In this document: positions 1-4,146 of the stretch, in pieces
How the letters are laid out: each line of letters begins with the position of its first letter
Position numbering within the stretch: position 1 is the stretch's first letter
Source of the DNA: CAYJVP01 sp964373615
Lineage (GTDB): Bacteria > Patescibacteriota > Patescibacteriia > UBA9934 > GWF2-40-263
Reading direction: 5' to 3'
Assembly: GCA_964373615.1 (NCBI GenBank)
Contig: CAYJVP010000039.1
Coordinates: 1-9,165, forward strand
DNA length: 9,165 nt
Translations under genes and position numbers: made by a program
The notes under the pieces: model-generated
What the model was told of the DNA's origin: nothing
The model's database searches: none
Seen by the model: the letters and a program-made list of their open reading frames with translations, nothing else

Positions 1-22
1 GGCCGCCTGACAACTTCGGACC

Positions 23-202
23 GGCGGGCGTGTGCTACCCATGCCACGCCCGCCGCTCCCAACCCTTCTCCGTGGCAACTTAGTTACAACGGTTGTAACT
101 AAGTTGCCACACACACATACTGTCATCACTTTTGGTACCATGGTTCACTAAGTGATGACAATTCAAGTTCTGTTCGACTTGAATCGGTTACACGATAACC
201 GA
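23..202. repeat. Array of five consecutive inverted repeats upstream of a small membrane-protein gene
   Basis: Five perfect stems follow one another. 23-32 pairs with 45-54 (10 bp, GGCGGGCGTG). 72-90 pairs with 92-110 (19 bp, one-base centre). 121-131 pairs with 150-160 (11 bp, TGTCATCACTT, 18-nt loop). 161-168 pairs with 177-184 (8 bp, ATTCAAGT). 184-190 pairs with 196-202 (7 bp, TCGGTTA). The last three abut or share a base. None is followed by a T run, so they do not look like ordinary terminators. They could be a structured 5' leader, a set of operators, or the end of a larger structured element cut by the window edge. I see no convincing promoter between them and the gene at 255. Confidence 0.7.
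72..110. promoter_or_regulatory. 39-bp perfect palindrome, possible operator or cruciform
   Basis: The arms at 72-90 and 92-110 are exact reverse complements around a single G at 91. The left arm is GTGGCAACTTAGTTACAAC. Perfect symmetry over 19 bp with a one-base centre is more typical of a dimeric-protein binding site or a recombination/resolution site than of an RNA hairpin, which usually has a loop of at least three bases. No T tract follows. The function is not known; the symmetry is directly visible. Confidence 0.55.
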
Positions 203-254
203 CTGAGGTCAGGCAGAAATTCCCAAGTTCAACCCCTTTCCCACGGAGGTCCGA

Positions 255-599
255 GTGGACCCAAGTCACATCATTCAGTTCGTCATGGGTCTCGCGACCC
301 TCATCGTCATCGACCCGGCGCGAGGCATCCCCGCGTACCTGTTCGCCACGTTGCTGTTCGTGGTGGTCCTGCCAACCATGGTCGGAGTCCTCATCTCGAT
401 CATTGGCAAGCCCCCGAAGCAGCTCGAGGTCGGGTACCTCGTCGGGTTCTGGTGGCGATGGTTCATCGCGTGGCCCGTGCTCGCGATCCTGCGGCTCGTC
501 CGCTGGATCGTGGTGAACAGCGCCCGATCCATCGGGCGGTTCGTCCGCCACGGCATCGACGGCCCGCCGCCCGCCCCACCGCCTCGCCGGCGACCGTGA
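255..599 (+). CDS. Small hydrophobic membrane protein with basic proline-rich tail (unknown family)
   Basis: A 114-residue protein starting at GTG 255, chosen because GGAGG at 245-249 lies five bases upstream. I do not recognise the family. Hydrophobic stretches at about residues 5-20, 27-51 and 60-88 suggest two or three membrane spans; the last is rich in tryptophan and arginine (GFWWRWFIAWP). The C terminus is a polar tail with PPPAPPPRRRP, probably cytoplasmic by the positive-inside rule. Third codon positions are mostly G or C, as expected for real coding sequence. It stands alone on the plus strand, preceded by five hairpins and followed by a 9-bp hairpin at 620-643. Size and topology would fit a holin-like, toxin-like or envelope accessory protein, but no motif settles this. 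Confidence 0.62.
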   Translation: MDPSHIIQFVMGLATLIVIDPARGIPAYLFATLLFVVVLPTMVGVLISIIGKPPKQLEVGYLVGFWWRWFIAWPVLAILRLVRWIVVNSARSIGRFVRHGIDGPPPAPPPRRRP

Positions 600-619
600 A
601 CCCAACCTCCAACCTCTTC

Positions 620-643
620 CCCAGCACCACGTAGGGTGCTGGG
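620..643. terminator. Hairpin after the small membrane-protein gene
   Basis: CCCAGCACC (620-628) and GGTGCTGGG (635-643) form a perfect 9-bp stem with a six-base loop, 21 bases after the stop codon of the gene ending at 599. There is no T run after it, so as an intrinsic terminator it would be atypical. It may instead protect the 3' end of the transcript. Confidence 0.4.
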
Positions 644-647
644 CGGA

Positions 648-703
648 CACCTGACCATATCTCTCAATGTGATCAGGTGACTGCCAGAGGAGAGAGCAGT
701 CAC
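648..703. repeat. Two overlapping, mutually exclusive hairpins
   Basis: CACCTGA (648-654) can pair with TCAGGTG (673-679). GTGACTGC (677-684) can pair with GCAGTCAC (696-703). The two stems share bases 677-679, so only one can form fully at a time. This is the geometry of an attenuator or simple RNA switch, but no ORF or ligand-binding core is evident, and it may be just another pair of repeats in a hairpin-rich region. Confidence 0.35.
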
Positions 704-724
704 ATTTCTCCCCTGCCCGCCGAA

Positions 725-755
725 GTCCCGCCGATGGCGGGACGCAAGGAGGGCC
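725..755. repeat. REP-like hairpin with AAGGAGGG tail, copy 1
   Basis: GTCCCGCC (725-732) and GGCGGGAC (736-743) form a perfect 8-bp stem with a GAT loop, followed by GCAAGGAGGGCC. A second copy of the same design (GTCC-GCC stem, GGAC end, then GAAGGAGGGTC) occurs at 1530-1560. Shared stem ends plus a shared tail mark a small dispersed element rather than two unrelated hairpins. The AAGGAGGG tail looks like a ribosome-binding site, but no ORF follows at a suitable distance. Confidence 0.5.
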
Positions 756-793
756 AAAAACAAAACAGCCGCAAATTTGGCTGTTTTGTTTTT
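756..793. terminator. Bidirectional intrinsic terminator at the end of vapC
   Basis: AAAAACAAAACAGCC (756-770) and GGCTGTTTTGTTTTT (779-793) are a perfect 15-bp inverted repeat with an eight-base loop, with T-rich strands on both sides. It lies four bases past the vapC stop codon (798-800) and would stop minus-strand transcripts from vapC. It would equally stop plus-strand transcripts arriving from the gene at 255-599. Confidence 0.85.
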
Positions 794-797
794 GTCG

Positions 798-1166
798 TTA
801 TGGAACCAACACGGTGATCGATTTTATCTTCTTGAAATCTCTATCCTTCGTCACCAAAGGAATGTCCAGCAGCCTTGCCGTAGCCGCGATGATGCTATCG
901 GATGTTGTCATTCGATATGTCCGGCGAATTTTTGCTGCTTCTCTGCTGACACTCAAATCCAGATCAATCATAAGGAATGTTTTCAGCCAGCGCTCAATCA
1001 GAAATGCTTCCTGAGGAAGTATGTCCGGATAACCTAATAACTCAACAACACTTAAAGACGAGAGGGCAAACGTCTGCTTCCGTTCCCGCTGCCGATCGAT
1101 CCAGACCGTGACTGCCGCATCGCCCTTGATATACAAAATCACGATGTTCGTGTCGAGCAACATCAT
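798..1166 (-). CDS. vapC: PIN-domain ribonuclease toxin (VapC family)
   Basis: A 122-residue single-domain PIN protein. VapC toxins are metal-dependent endoribonucleases that cut specific RNAs, often tRNA or rRNA, and are held inactive by a co-expressed antitoxin. The acidic active-site residues are all visible: Asp5 in MMLLDTN at the N terminus, Glu42 in VVELL, Asp90 in TTSDSIIAATA, and Asp108/Asp110 in VTKDRDF near the C terminus. Length is normal for the family and nothing is truncated, so it is probably active. The start ATG (1166-1164) overlaps the antitoxin stop codon as ATGA, which couples their translation. A strong terminator begins directly after the stop. The family is certain from the motif set; the RNA target cannot be read from sequence. 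Confidence 0.9.
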   Translation of the reverse strand: MMLLDTNIVILYIKGDAAVTVWIDRQRERKQTFALSSLSVVELLGYPDILPQEAFLIERWLKTFLMIDLDLSVSREAAKIRRTYRMTTSDSIIAATARLLDIPLVTKDRDFKKIKSITVLVP

Positions 1167-1339
1167 ACCCGACGCCGCTCATCGGCTTCCTGTCTGGTCT
1201 TTCGTTGATACGGCAGAGGTTTTATTCTCCGTTTTGCCCAGAGCCCGCGAACGGCAGACCAAATCAATTCCTCTGAAGCCTCGCGTTTCGCAGAAACATG
1301 AGGCGAACGGTTACGAGTCTTTGCGCGAGTCATGGTCAT
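1163..1339 (-). CDS. Short antitoxin partner of the PIN toxin
   Basis: A 58-residue ORF directly upstream of vapC, ending in TGA that overlaps the vapC ATG. The ATG at 1339 is the earliest possible start because an in-frame TAG lies four bases upstream; a second ATG at 1333 is also possible. The protein is strongly basic. Its C-terminal half, with ELIWSAVRGLWAKRR and then PYQRKTRQEADERRR, resembles the helical toxin-wrapping tail of VapB-type antitoxins. The remaining 20 or so N-terminal residues are too few for a standard AbrB or ribbon-helix-helix DNA-binding domain. The assignment as antitoxin rests on position, overlap and this tail; no direct family signature is visible. Confidence 0.75.
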   Translation of the reverse strand: MTMTRAKTRNRSPHVSAKREASEELIWSAVRGLWAKRRIKPLPYQRKTRQEADERRRV

Positions 1340-1347
1340 ACGCTAGG

Positions 1348-1376
1348 ATTCTACCAAATTTGTATCGAAACGACAA
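1348..1376 (-). promoter_or_regulatory. Promoter of the toxin-antitoxin operon (leaderless)
   Basis: On the minus strand, TTGTCG (1376-1371) and TAGAAT (1353-1348) are separated by exactly 17 bases, and TGG directly precedes the -10 box as an extended -10. Only eight bases separate the -10 box from the ATG at 1339, so transcription should begin at or within a base or two of the start codon. No Shine-Dalgarno sequence can fit, so translation is probably leaderless. Confidence 0.75.
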
Positions 1377-1402
1377 AACAGCCTTTCGGCTGTTTTTTCG
1401 TC
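1371..1402. terminator. Intrinsic terminator overlapping the -35 box of the toxin-antitoxin promoter
   Basis: AAAACAGCC (1375-1383) and GGCTGTTTT (1388-1396) form a 9-bp stem with a TTTC loop and T tracts on both strands; CGA/TCG can extend it. The arms are the same AAAACAGCC/GGCTGTTTT used in the terminator at 756-793 on the other side of the cassette. Read leftward, its T-rich tail runs into the TTGTCG -35 box. It would therefore block incoming transcription from the right just before the operon's own promoter. Confidence 0.75.
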
Positions 1403-1405
1403 GTC

Positions 1406-1428
1406 GGCCCGCCTCCAAGAGGCGGGCC
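1406..1428. repeat. GC-rich hairpin next to the terminator
   Basis: GGCCCGCCTC (1406-1415) and GAGGCGGGCC (1419-1428) form a perfect 10-bp stem with a CAA loop. It mirrors the GC-rich hairpin at 725-743 beyond the other terminator, so the toxin-antitoxin pair has a similar pair of stems on each flank. Confidence 0.6.
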
Positions 1429-1688
1429 TCGGGTGAGGATGCAACAAGCACGTCCGCACCCCTTTTTCTCTCTCCCCCCCCCCCGTCGCCCGCCCTTTCG
1501 CCCGCACGACGGCGGGCCCGCCCCCAATAGTCCGGCCTTTCGGCCGGACGAAGGAGGGTCTCCTCTTATTCGCCTTTCAGCGAACGGTAAACGCTAACAC
1601 GCTAGCCAAAACCTGTCAAGAGGTTAAGACAAAGCGATAAAAAATCCTTATTTCCTAACAAAAAACTGACTTTTCTTGTCAGATGCCC
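1429..1688. other. Gene-free interval with pyrimidine tract and small hairpins
   Basis: No credible gene lies in this stretch. It holds a 26-base pure pyrimidine tract (1459-1484) ending in 11 consecutive C, the palindrome GGCGGGCCCGCC (1511-1522), a hairpin element at 1530-1560, the small stem TTCGC/GCGAA (1569-1584) and the stem CTGAC/GTCAG (1666-1682). The final part (about 1600-1685) is clearly A/T-rich and leads into the promoter at 1689, where it may act as an UP-like element. The open frames crossing 1380-1560 are by-products of GC-rich repeats. Confidence 0.5.
1530..1560. repeat. REP-like hairpin with AAGGAGGG tail, copy 2
   Basis: GTCCGGCC (1530-1537), loop TTTC, GGCCGGAC (1542-1549), then GAAGGAGGGTC. 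It shares its design and tail with the element at 725-755. The tail itself can fold as AGGAG-GGT-CTCCT (1552-1564). The TTTC loop closed by GCC/GGC is also seen in the terminator at 1375-1396. Confidence 0.5.
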
Positions 1689-1717
1689 TTGACACACCTC
1701 TTTCGACATGCTAGCAT
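1689..1717 (+). promoter_or_regulatory. Strong sigma-70-type promoter
   Basis: TTGACA (1689-1694) is a perfect -35 box. It is followed by a 17-base spacer and TAGCAT (1712-1717), with TGC directly before the -10 box (extended -10). An A/T-rich stretch lies upstream. A transcript should start near 1724. This is the best promoter in the window and implies an abundant product. Confidence 0.8.
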
Positions 1718-1794
1718 GCCTGGTTCGTCGGCTTTCAAGTGAGGCCCGGCCGATGGCAGATCGAAGGAAAGTTAGGGCCTTGAGGAGTGGCAAC

Positions 1795-1911
1795 GTGGAC
1801 AACAACGCAGCTGTTTCGATCGTGCTGCGTCTGCACTCGCAGACGCTCGACCCCCTCAAGGAAGAGGCCGGGTACTTGCAGGAGACCTACTGCTGCCCAT
1901 GGGGTGGCTGA
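1795..1911 (+). CDS. 38-residue peptide ending in CCPWGG (possible leader or precursor peptide)
   Basis: A small ORF starting at GTG 1795, with GAGGAG at 1782-1787 seven bases upstream, which is ideal spacing. An in-frame ATG at 1753 with a weaker GAGG at 1741-1744 would give 52 residues instead. The peptide has a short hydrophobic run (AVSIVLRL), then a charged segment, and ends TYCCPWGG. A tail of Cys-Cys-Pro-Trp-Gly-Gly could suit a metal-binding or modified peptide, but no modification enzyme is nearby. The last nine codons lie inside a strong hairpin (1884-1919), and the ribosome-binding site can pair with 1854-1861, so translation may be controlled. Alternatively the frame is accidental within a structured RNA. 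Confidence 0.4.
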   Translation: MDNNAAVSIVLRLHSQTLDPLKEEAGYLQETYCCPWGG

Positions 1912-1983
1912 CGTAGGTCGCCAGACCAAGATCTAGACAAGCGCACGCGACGACACGAGTCCACACGCCACTCATCGCGCTCC

Positions 1984-2026
1984 ACGACGGCAACGAGACA
2001 CGGCACTCTCGTTCAGCCGTCGTTTT
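1984..2026 (+). terminator. Strong intrinsic terminator
   Basis: ACGACGGC (1984-1991) pairs with GCCGTCGT (2016-2023), and AACGAGA (1992-1998) pairs with TCTCGTT (2007-2013), with a CA bulge. The result is a 15-bp stem followed by a short T run (2023-2026). The T tract is only on the plus strand, so it ends the unit begun at the 1689 promoter. Confidence 0.8.
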
Positions 2027-2030
2027 CAAT

Positions 2031-2075
2031 TGACCAAAATTTTATGATGTGATCCACATCATAAAATTTTGGTCA
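2031..2075. repeat. 45-bp near-perfect palindrome
   Basis: Two exact 21-base arms (2031-2051 and 2055-2075) flank an ATC spacer. The outer part is TGACC/GGTCA and the core is A/T-rich (AAAATTTTATGATGTG). It lies between the end of the 1689-2026 unit and the REP-like element, whose first six bases (GGTCAT, 2071-2076) it overlaps. There is no T tract on either side. It could be a terminator-like RNA stem for the convergent regulator gene, a protein site, or the terminus of a small mobile repeat. Confidence 0.7.
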
Positions 2076-2190
2076 TCCTGAGCGCAGTCCTGAGCCCTGA
2101 GTTTATCGAAGGTCGAAGGACGGAGTCGAAGGATCTTCGTCCGCCGGAGGCCCGCTTCGCCCGCTCGCCTACGGCTCGCTCGCAATGACC
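2071..2190. repeat. REP/MITE-like intergenic repeat
   Basis: The element begins GGTCATCCTGAGCG (2071-2084) and ends CGCTCGCAATGACC (2177-2190). These ends are inverted repeats matching at GGTCAT and GAGCG. Inside are three copies each of CCTGAG (2077, 2089, 2096) and TCGAAGG (2106, 2113, 2126) and a CGAAG-GAT-CTTCG hairpin. The wording CCTGAG...TCGAAGGATC is a well-known small intergenic repeat found in many unrelated bacteria. No coding role is likely. Confidence 0.7.
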
Positions 2191-2207
2191 ATTTCTGATT
2201 TACGCGT

Positions 2208-2984
2208 CTAACGCTTCTCTCCCGGATACGCCGCAGCGCCTTCCCAGGCAAGGTTAAACATCGCTCGCGTGGTGTCCGCGATCTCCTGGCTCGTGACGAT
2301 GATGCCAAGAAGCGCGTGCTTGAATGAATACAGAAACGTGGTATTCCCTCGCACCACGATGTCTCCGTGCATCGGAAATTTATCCGCTGGTACAATACGC
2401 ACTTCCCCGCCAGGCAAGTGAGGAACTTTTGTTGGATCCGGCTCCTTCATGACCGCAATCAACCGATACGCCACGCCGCGTTTTTTCAACTCTTCAAGAT
2501 GCCGCTCCTGCTTGTGGCGAATCAAATCCTGAATGCTTTCCACGTCATCCATGGAAACGATCTCAACAAATTCGCCGTCCATCCCCTCAAAAATTTCGTG
2601 CACGGACAGGATCCCTTCCGGACCCTCAAGATATCGAATGTTCGGCTTTGTGCCCTCGACGTTATACAGCGCGATCAGAACTGGCAGAATGTTTGCGATC
2701 TCTTTCTCCTTTTCCTCAAGCTCGCGGCGCTGCAAACGAACAAGCGAGAGCAGCCGCTCCGGGGACTCGGCCACGTAGTAGCGCTTCTTTCCTTTGACAA
2801 ACGTCCCCATGAGACCGCGCGCGGCAAGCGATTCGATCATGACATACGTTGTCGCGCGATTGACGTTGGCTTTTTTTGAAACGTCTTGCACGACAGATGG
2901 ACCGAGTTCAAGAGAAGCAAGATAAACCGCGGCTTCCTTTTCAGAAAGACCAAGATGAGTGAGTTCGCGAATGAGTTCGTCCAT
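2208..2984 (-). CDS. TrmB-family transcriptional regulator
   Basis: A 258-residue regulator. Residues 1-70 form a winged helix-turn-helix of the TrmB type (LGLSEKEAAVYLASLELGPS, then VNRATTYVMIESLAARGL as the recognition helix region, then a KGKKRYYVA wing). Residues 80-105 are a charged coiled coil (RRELEEKEKEIANIL) suited to dimerisation. Residues 115-250 are the effector or oligomerisation domain seen in these proteins (IRYLEGPEGI...HEIFEGM). In Archaea, TrmB proteins sense sugars; bacterial Patescibacteria homologues are common and mostly uncharacterised. The ATG at 2984 is the only possible start because an in-frame TGA lies 16 bases upstream. It is last in the glycan block but has its own leaderless promoter, so it may act on this operon or elsewhere. 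Confidence 0.85.
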   Translation of the reverse strand: MDELIRELTHLGLSEKEAAVYLASLELGPSVVQDVSKKANVNRATTYVMIESLAARGLMGTFVKGKKRYYVAESPERLLSLVRLQRRELEEKEKEIANILPVLIALYNVEGTKPNIRYLEGPEGILSVHEIFEGMDGEFVEIVSMDDVESIQDLIRHKQERHLEELKKRGVAYRLIAVMKEPDPTKVPHLPGGEVRIVPADKFPMHGDIVVRGNTTFLYSFKHALLGIIVTSQEIADTTRAMFNLAWEGAAAYPGEKR

Positions 2985-2993
2985 ACGTATCGG

Positions 2994-3022
2994 ATTATAT
3001 CAAACTCTTGATGGTCTGCCAC
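2994..3022 (-). promoter_or_regulatory. Leaderless promoter of the TrmB-like gene, overlapping the GT4 stop codon
   Basis: On the minus strand a perfect TATAAT (2999-2994) is preceded by TGA (extended -10) and, after a 17-base spacer, by GTGGCA (3022-3017) as a weak -35 box. Nine bases separate the -10 box from the ATG at 2984, so the mRNA would start within a few bases of the start codon and has no room for a Shine-Dalgarno sequence. The TAA stop codon of the upstream glycosyltransferase (2997-2995) lies within this -10 box. Confidence 0.7.
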
Positions 3023-4140
3023 GTGGTCTCAGCCGTTTTCATCCAAGAGAATTGCCGCGCGCGCGCAAAACCTTTTGCCACAAGGTCCTCGACAAGCCGC
3101 GCGTCCTCGGTCACACGGCGCATGGCCCGGGTCCACGCCTCGGGCTCCGCGGGCGAGACAAACAACCCTGCGTCAGCCACGACCTCTTTGTGCGCGCCAA
3201 TGTCCGCGGTCACAAGCGGCACGCCGCATGCCATGGCCTCAAGGTTCGGAATGCCGAATCCTTCGTACCAACTTGGGAACAAATAGGCATGCGCGCCGTT
3301 CATGAGCGCCGGGAGGTCCGCCTCGTCGACGTATCCCAAATTTTTGATGAACGATTTCGCCGGCGAGAGGTCGTAGTATTTTTTAACCGTCTGAAACTCA
3401 AAGCCCGGTGAACCCACAAACACGAGTTCAAACGGATCGCCCATGCCGCGATCTTTTTTGAAAATTTCAAACGCGCGAATGAGCGTGCCGATATTTTTTT
3501 TCGTTTCCACACGTCCGACCGTCAAAAAATAAATCTTGCGTCCGAGACGGTATTTCTGCAACACGGCCTGCACATCTCCTTCTGGCAGCGGTTTGTATCT
3601 CGACAGATCCGCCGCGAGCGGAGTCAACACAAGCTGCTCTGGCCGCGCGTGGTACAGCTCCACGAGCTCGGACTTCGTGAAGGCGGAGGGGACGAAAATT
3701 TTTTCCGCGTGCTTGAGGGCAAACTTCGTCACGTACTCAAGCCGTCGACGCACAGATGGCTCATACAAATCCGGTCGCCGACGAAATCCGACATCAGGAA
3801 TCATGGTGACGGTAAAACGTTTCTGCGTCGCCTTGTGCGGATGAAATTTCGGAAGCGCTTGTGAAGGAACAAACAAGACATCCGGCGAGCGACGCAACAT
3901 CTCCCAACTCATGCGCCCTTGCATCCAGCCGGACGGCAGCGGCCACTTCAGCACGCGTGACTCCCACTTTGGCGGCAGTACGCCAAGAGCATCGGCGAGC
4001 GGGGTCGGCGCGTACAACCGCACGCGGTCACCCTCCTCGTGCGTCTGCTCTTTGAGCGCCTGGATGAGATGATACGCGTACCATTCGACTCCTGTGCGTT
4101 TTTCTTTGTTGGCGGATGAAGCGTCAATGCCGAGAATCAT
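2995..4140 (-). CDS. GT4-family glycosyltransferase (GT-B fold)
   Basis: A 381-residue retaining glycosyltransferase that transfers a sugar from a nucleotide-sugar donor to a growing glycan at the cytoplasmic membrane face. N-terminal domain: MILGIDASS and RTGVEWYAYHL (residues 1-25), the usual acceptor-side start in mannosyltransferase-like GT4 enzymes. C-terminal donor domain: FLTVGRVETKKNIGTLIRAF (206-225) and the E-x7-E motif as Glu293-GFGIPNL-Glu301. Length is typical and nothing is missing. It follows mreB with six bases between the genes. Its Shine-Dalgarno GAGGAGGT (4148-4141) overlaps the mreB stop and directly touches the ATG, which is unusually close. Donor and acceptor sugars cannot be deduced. 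Confidence 0.93.
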   Translation of the reverse strand: MILGIDASSANKEKRTGVEWYAYHLIQALKEQTHEEGDRVRLYAPTPLADALGVLPPKWESRVLKWPLPSGWMQGRMSWEMLRRSPDVLFVPSQALPKFHPHKATQKRFTVTMIPDVGFRRRPDLYEPSVRRRLEYVTKFALKHAEKIFVPSAFTKSELVELYHARPEQLVLTPLAADLSRYKPLPEGDVQAVLQKYRLGRKIYFLTVGRVETKKNIGTLIRAFEIFKKDRGMGDPFELVFVGSPGFEFQTVKKYYDLSPAKSFIKNLGYVDEADLPALMNGAHAYLFPSWYEGFGIPNLEAMACGVPLVTADIGAHKEVVADAGLFVSPAEPEAWTRAMRRVTEDARLVEDLVAKGFARARQFSWMKTAETTWQTIKSLI

Positions 4141-4146
4141 ACCTCC

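Larger units (their letters stand above)
1724..2026 (+). ncRNA. Candidate structured RNA of about 300 nt (unknown class)
   Basis: A strong promoter and a strong intrinsic terminator bracket a transcript of about 300 nt. It can fold extensively. Perfect stems include CCTTGAGG (1778-1785) with CCTCAAGG (1854-1861), GCGTCTGC (1827-1834) with GCAGACGC (1839-1846), GATCGAA (1759-1765) with TTCGATC (1815-1821), and GACCTAC (1884-1890) with GTAGGTC (1913-1919). The last encloses a further 7-bp stem with two G-U pairs. Some stems are alternatives, for example AGGCCC (1742-1747) with GGGCCT (1775-1780). I do not see RNase P, tmRNA, SRP or 6S signatures. It could be a stand-alone regulatory RNA or a structured mRNA for the 38-codon ORF inside it. 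The unit is well supported; the class is not. Confidence 0.5.

Noticed and set aside
132..149. Cloning-vector remnant, because the hairpin loop contains GGTACC and CCATGG
   Set aside because: Two six-base sites close together can occur by chance, and the flanking sequence shows no vector features.
126..763. Long open frames on both strands across the hairpin array and membrane-protein gene
   Set aside because: They are by-products of GC-rich sequence in other frames, cross several perfect hairpins, and lack a suitable ribosome-binding site, unlike the GTG start at 255.
1108..1597. Plus-strand open frames of 99 to 140 codons
   Set aside because: They run antisense to the toxin-antitoxin genes and then through terminators, GC-rich hairpins and the C11 tract; the predicted proteins are low-complexity Arg/Pro strings.
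1724..1930. Match to known housekeeping RNAs or a cobalamin riboswitch
   Set aside because: CAGGAGACCT near 1880 resembles part of the cobalamin riboswitch, and GGAAAG near 1766 resembles RNase P. The other conserved boxes of those RNAs, the tmRNA ends and the SRP GGAAGG domain are absent.
2042..2395. 117-codon minus-strand frame across the REP-like element
   Set aside because: Its translation contains the familiar spurious LRAQDCAQDD-type string produced by this repeat, and it overlaps the genuine regulator gene in another frame.
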